The notes beneath the pieces are model-generated. The model was given only the letters and a program-made list of their open reading frames with translations. It did no database searches and was not told the DNA's origin. Shown piece by piece: positions 30,422-33,959 of a stretch of 33,959 nucleotides of DNA (within the stretch, counting starts at the first letter, position 1; each line of letters opens with the position of its first letter). Made by a program: the position numbers and the translations under genes. The DNA lies in NCBI GenBank assembly GCA_028875655.1, contig JAPPCX010000035.1:1-33959 (forward strand), read 5' to 3'. This DNA comes from Chloroflexota bacterium. Its GTDB lineage: Bacteria; Chloroflexota; Dehalococcoidia; Lucifugimonadales; UBA3495.

Positions 30422-30886
30422 GCCGTCCCGGCTACCGCCGCGCCCGAAATCAATCACGCGATTCCGCAAGGCCAAACGGCTACTTGTCCACCTGCCTGAA
30501 ACAGGGGAGGCACAAAGGTTTCGCCATGCTGGTGGCATATTCTTCGCCGCAGCGATGGCAGCGCTTCTCCGTGTGATCGCGGTCGGCATAGTGCGCCCAA
30601 GTCTGATAGCAAGGGTCGTAACACAACGGGGCGGCTTGTCCACCGGTGATGTTTTCGTGGATTGATCAAGTATCTGAGGTGTAGCTACACGAGCCAAGCG
30701 TTGGCATTCAGTCAAAATCTCCTCAAGAAGCTCTGCCTCTTCGGCACGGGAACTGCCTCTCCGGCACAATTTGGAGGATGCTAACATCCGACTTGGACTG
30801 TTGCACAATGACGCCCGCCCCATGCGTCAGGCGCGCGTCCGGGGTACAATTGGGGCGGCGCGGCCAACCCCGTCCGCTGCGCTTGT
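30422..30886. other. Gap with a zinc-ribbon remnant
   Basis: Apart from the remnant at 30480-30665, no intact gene was found. A longer minus frame (30383-30823) shows a plausible start segment (AEEAELLEEILTECQRLARVATP) and then loses protein character where the zinc-ribbon frame takes over, suggesting a frameshifted gene. Confidence 0.45.
30480..30665 (-). pseudogene. Zinc-ribbon protein fragment
   Basis: A 61-codon frame lacking a start codon encodes CYDPCYQTWAHYADRD, then RCHRCGEEYATSMAK and LCLPCFRQVDK. The paired Cys residues (C-x3-C, C-x2-C, C-x2-C) strongly suggest zinc binding. Immediately 5' is TGA; the upstream portion, including helix EEAELLEEILTECQRLA, is in another frame ending near 30665. 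A single frameshift would restore one protein of about 100 residues. Confidence 0.5.
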
Positions 30887-31993
30887 GTGATCGCGATGGT
30901 TCGCCACATCATCCACGCCGACCTGGACGCTTTCTACGCCGCCGTGGAGCAGCTTGACAACCCTGAGCTGCGCGGCAAGGCGGTGCTGGTGGGCGGCCGG
31001 CCCGAGGGACGCGGCGTCGTCGCCACCGCATCCTACGAGGCCCGCAAGTTCGGCGTCCACTCGGCCATGCCCATGGCCACGGCGGTGCGCCAGTGTCCCG
31101 AGGGCATCATCGTGCGGCCCCGCTTCGACCGCTACCGGGAGATGTCCGCGCGAATCATGGACATCTTCCGCGACGTTACGCCCATCATCCAGCCGGTCTC
31201 GCTGGACGAAGCCTACCTGGACATCACCGAGGCGTCGGCGCAAACCTCGCCCATCGCAATCGCAATCGACATTAAGGACCGGGTCCGCAGCGAGGTCGGG
31301 CTGACGGTCTCGGTCGGACTGGGCGCCGGCAAGTGCGTCGCCAAGATCGCCTCGGACTTTCAGAAGCCGGACGGCTTGGTGGTGGTGCCGCAGGGCGGCG
31401 AGGCGGAGTTCCTCGCGCCGCTGCCGGTGGGCACGCTGATGGGGGTAGGCCCCAAGTCCGCCGCACGGCTGCGGGACGACGCCATCCACACCATCGGCGA
31501 GCTGGCCGCCATGCCCGACGAATGGTTCGCCCGGCGTTTCGGCAAGCGCGGTCCCAGCATCCGCGACCGGGCGCGGGGCATTGACGACGAGCCGGTGCAG
31601 ACGTCGCGGGAGGCCAAGTCCATCAGCAGCGAGACCACGTTCCCGCAGGACCTGAGCGCGGTGGAAGACATCCGGCCCGTGGTGGAGCGACTGTCCGGCA
31701 GCGTGGCCGGCTCGCTTTCGCGCAAGGGGCTCACGGGCCGCACCGTCACCGTGAAGATGCGCCTCTCCGACTTCACCACCTTCACCCGGCAGACCACGCT
31801 GTCCCAGCCCACCAACGACGACGCTGTCATCGTCGCCACGGCGTGGACCCTGCTGGAGCGGGAGATGACGCCGGGCCGGGCGTTCCGGCTGCTCGGCGTG
31901 GGCGTATCCGGCTTTGCGGAGACCGCAGAACCCGACGCTGAAGTCGCCCCGCCTGAGGCTCCGACGCCACAGCAGCAACTGTTGCGTTTGTAG
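30887..31993 (+). CDS. dinB: DNA polymerase IV (Y-family)
   Basis: A 368-residue translesion polymerase. The start is GTG 30887 (MIAMVRHIIHADLDAFYA); ATG 30896 is an alternative. Catalytic acids: Asp12 in HADLDAF, and Asp107 and Glu108 in SLDEAYLD. The fingers segment has ATASYEARKFGVHSAMP, and the thumb HhH is GVGPKSAARL. A little-finger domain follows, and the C-terminal QQLLRL fits a sliding-clamp-binding motif. It bypasses DNA lesions with low fidelity. It is a single gene; SOS control cannot be judged, as no clear LexA box was seen. Confidence 0.94.
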   Translation: MIAMVRHIIHADLDAFYAAVEQLDNPELRGKAVLVGGRPEGRGVVATASYEARKFGVHSAMPMATAVRQCPEGIIVRPRFDRYREMSARIMDIFRDVTPIIQPVSLDEAYLDITEASAQTSPIAIAIDIKDRVRSEVGLTVSVGLGAGKCVAKIASDFQKPDGLVVVPQGGEAEFLAPLPVGTLMGVGPKSAARLRDDAIHTIGELAAMPDEWFARRFGKRGPSIRDRARGIDDEPVQTSREAKSISSETTFPQDLSAVEDIRPVVERLSGSVAGSLSRKGLTGRTVTVKMRLSDFTTFTRQTTLSQPTNDDAVIVATAWTLLEREMTPGRAFRLLGVGVSGFAETAEPDAEVAPPEAPTPQQQLLRL

Positions 31994-32057
31994 CGTCAAT
32001 AGCATTCCACTACAATATTACTCCCACGACCACCGGCCCACCGACTGGGGAACCGCT

Positions 32058-32750
32058 ATGACTGCTCCAAAACCGAAAACGCGCACGGACGCCAAAGTAT
32101 GGGCACCCTATCCGGAACTGCCGCGAGTGCCTCAGGATATGCGACAAAACCTTCCCATCGACGATTTACAGGACCTGCTCCGCTCCATACTCACGCCTGG
32201 GGATCACTACCCTTACCATCCCACCATTCTCATCGGGCGTGAAATCCCGATTTACTACGGTGAACGCCGGCCGGGAAGCAGCGGCCCGCCGCCCCACGTC
32301 ATCCCCGACTGTCTGGTCGCCTTTGACGTGGACACTGCTGCCATCTGGGAACGAATCGGCTACGATCCGATACAGAACGGCAAACCGCCTGACTTCGTCA
32401 TGGAAGTAGCTCCTCCCAGCACCCGACGGAACGACTCCGACCGCAAGCGCGACGTGTACGAGATGCTGGGCGTGCCGGAGTACTGGCGCTTTGATCCCAC
32501 CGGCGGTCGTCTCTACGTCCAGTCCATCATCGGCGAGCATCTGGTCAACGGCCGGTATGAGCAGTTCCCGCTGATTCGTTACGCCGACGGCAGTGAGGGG
32601 TCAACCAGCCCCCTCCTTAACCTCAACTTCCGCTGGCGCGACCAACGATTCTATGTTCACAACCCGACAACCGGGCTGGAATACGAACATACGAGAGAAG
32701 AAATCGTCCGCCTCCGGGAGGAAAACCGCCGGTTGCGCGGCGAGGGATAG
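32058..32750 (+). CDS. Uma2 family (DUF820) nuclease-like protein
   Basis: A 230-residue Uma2-type PD-(D/E)XK-fold protein. Asp84 in HVIPDCLVAFD and the PPDFVMEVAPPSTRRND block (Asp112, Glu116) are the expected core, followed by RKRDVYEMLGVPEYWRFDP. A C-terminal coiled coil (EHTREEIVRLREENRRLR) is typical of the family. The exact K of the catalytic motif is not obvious. The start ATG 32058 has GGGGAA before it. Activity and role of Uma2 proteins are not settled. It lies 64 nt after dinB on the same strand. Confidence 0.85.
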   Translation: MTAPKPKTRTDAKVWAPYPELPRVPQDMRQNLPIDDLQDLLRSILTPGDHYPYHPTILIGREIPIYYGERRPGSSGPPPHVIPDCLVAFDVDTAAIWERIGYDPIQNGKPPDFVMEVAPPSTRRNDSDRKRDVYEMLGVPEYWRFDPTGGRLYVQSIIGEHLVNGRYEQFPLIRYADGSEGSTSPLLNLNFRWRDQRFYVHNPTTGLEYEHTREEIVRLREENRRLRGEG

Positions 32751-32757
32751 CCGCTGA

Positions 32758-33516
32758 TTACCGGAACAGGTCCTTGTCCGGGTCGCGCACGATGTCGTGG
32801 CTGTCGGCGTCTTCCATGCGCTCGTAGGGATAGCCCTTGATCAGGGCCACCGGGACGCCCAGCAGCTTGCCCGTGACCAGCTCCGCCGTCGCCGCCAGTT
32901 CATCGGCCACCGCGATGGTGGTGGTGTGCAGTTCGTTGCCGTGGGGGTCGAACTCGCCCACGTAGCTGACCACCGGGTTGAATCCGGCGACGCCGATGGA
33001 CACGTTGATCGCTCCGTTCCGCCAGGGTCGGCCGAATGTATCCGAAACCAGCACGGCGGCATCTACTCCCAGCCGCTCCCGGATAGCGTCGCGGATGCCC
33101 CGGGCCGAGGCGTCCGGGTCCACCGGCAGCAGGCAGATGGCGTTGTCGCCGGGGATGTTGGAGGCATCGATGCCGGCGTTGGCGCAGATGTAGCCGTGGT
33201 AGGTCTCGCTGATGATGACGCCGCGGTCCATGCGCACGATGCGCCGGCTCTCGCGCAGGATCATCTCGGTGTGGCGGGGGTCCCGGCGGTGCCCCTCGGT
33301 GATGGCCAGCGCCAGCGGGGACGCTTCCACGTCGTCGATGGTCATGACGCGGCCCTCGGCCTTGGAGACGATCTTCTGCGTCACCACCACCACGTCGCCG
33401 TCCTCGATGGGCGTACCCTGGGCGGCGGCGGCGTCAATGATCTGGCCGGCCAGGTCGTCTCCGGCCTGCACTTCGGGCAGCCCCTCAATTCCAACGGCGC
33501 GAATTTCCGGCGGCAT
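32758..33516 (-). CDS. cofE: Coenzyme F420-0:L-glutamate ligase
   Basis: A 252-residue ligase that adds gamma-linked glutamate to F420-0 using GTP, the final step of F420 synthesis. ATG 33516 (MPPEIRAVGIEGLPEV) follows GAGAGG. Signatures: EDGDVVVVTQKIVSKAEGR, HTEMILRESRRIVRM, then LVSDTFGRPWRNGAINVSIG and IKGYPYE. Length and order match single-domain CofE, without the fused FbiB nitroreductase domain of actinobacteria. F420-dependent oxidoreductases elsewhere in the genome are implied. It converges on the Uma2 gene (7-nt gap). Confidence 0.92.
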   Translation of the reverse strand: MPPEIRAVGIEGLPEVQAGDDLAGQIIDAAAAQGTPIEDGDVVVVTQKIVSKAEGRVMTIDDVEASPLALAITEGHRRDPRHTEMILRESRRIVRMDRGVIISETYHGYICANAGIDASNIPGDNAICLLPVDPDASARGIRDAIRERLGVDAAVLVSDTFGRPWRNGAINVSIGVAGFNPVVSYVGEFDPHGNELHTTTIAVADELAATAELVTGKLLGVPVALIKGYPYERMEDADSHDIVRDPDKDLFR

Positions 33517-33959
33517 GGCGCACCTCTCGATGATATGGCAACGGGGTTGTAACGATGGGGTGGCGGCGTGATCGACAGCCAGGTTATACCAGTTTATCAC
33601 CCGCGCTGCGCCGGGGCGGGGAGGACGTCCCAGCGGAAGAATGCGCGATAGCGGACTTGGGAGATGGTCATGGGCTTACCTCCGAGAGGGGGTTATTTGC
33701 ATGGATGAACAGGATGAACCGGATTTTTAGGATTTCCCGCTTATTTCCGCTCATCTCGGTTCATTTGAGTAGGGCGGGGTGCGGGTGATGGGGGTGGATT
33801 GAGCGGGTTCTGGGGGTGATATTGGCGGGTCTGGCGGGCATTTGGGACGACTCGTAATTGTCTGAATCAGGCCCCGTATCAAAGTACGGGGTGACGTTAT
33901 TTTGGGGAATTATACGGAAACCTTGACGGAATAGCCGCCGCCTGCTAATCTGTCGCCAT
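33517..33959. repeat. Intergenic region with copy 2 of the 115-bp repeat
   Basis: No gene is supported. From about 33736 to 33850, TTTCCCGCTTATTTCCGCTC, TTGAGTAGGGCG, GGGGGTGGATTG and TGGCGGGCATTTG follow the order and spacing of the copy at 9595-9720, with short deletions. The last 100 bases show nothing I can name. Confidence 0.65.

Overview
The window reads as a GC-rich bacterial chromosome segment, most likely from a Chloroflexota lineage of the SAR202/Dehalococcoidia kind. This is an inference from gene content only: an F420 glutamate ligase (cofE), a eukaryote-type (GSII) glutamine synthetase, many small catabolic enzymes (amidase, fumarylacetoacetate hydrolase, nitroreductases, dienelactone hydrolases, class III aminotransferase, MFS permease), and short palindromic repeats in most intergenic gaps. 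No rRNA or reliable phylogenetic marker is present, so the taxonomy is tentative.

Layout. 1-9480: mainly catabolic genes. A minus-strand operon (two HEPN-like small proteins, VOC protein, amidase) faces a plus-strand group (NIPSNAP, DUF429 nuclease-like protein, a third HEPN-like protein, FAH-family enzyme). These are followed by a nitroreductase, a SelA-like PLP enzyme and glutamine synthetase II.

9760-15864: a mobile element of about 6.1 kb. It is bounded by imperfect terminal inverted repeats of about 48 bp (31 of the first 34 positions match) and by an 8-bp direct repeat, CTATGAGC. It encodes an IS1595/ISXO2-type transposase, and that family is known for 8-bp target duplications. Its cargo is unusual: a degenerate tRNA-like sequence, four mostly unrecognised protein genes (one frameshifted), and about 750 bp without a convincing gene. 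That gap holds several long hairpins, a branched 113-nt RNA fold and a textbook type I hammerhead ribozyme. The cargo also includes a methyltransferase-like protein, a small plus-strand gene, a tRNA-Tyr, a tRNA-like structure and two long perfect hairpins. This element is the most novel object in the window.

15865-20790: a single 654-codon gene fuses release factor 1 to PrmC, the enzyme that methylates release factors on the GGQ glutamine. Further on is an NHLRC2-like thioredoxin/NHL-repeat protein with an in-frame TGA in its redox motif (C-TGA-I-N-C) and a hairpin 18 nt downstream, so it is very probably a selenoprotein. It follows a galactose-binding-like protein on the same strand.

20790-25970: an accessory stretch with an orphan HsdR-N-like PD-(D/E)XK protein, a 39-residue hydrophobic peptide, a DUF104-PIN toxin-antitoxin pair, a nitroreductase, two tandem dienelactone hydrolases with two decayed 3' fragments of the same family upstream, and two small membrane proteins.

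25970-33959: a GSA-type class III aminotransferase, an MFS permease, an AlbA_2/HATPase/winged-helix regulator flanked on both sides by the same operator-like motif, a zinc-ribbon remnant, DNA polymerase IV, a Uma2-family nuclease-like protein and CofE. The 3' end carries a second copy of a roughly 115-bp dispersed repeat also found at 9.6 kb.
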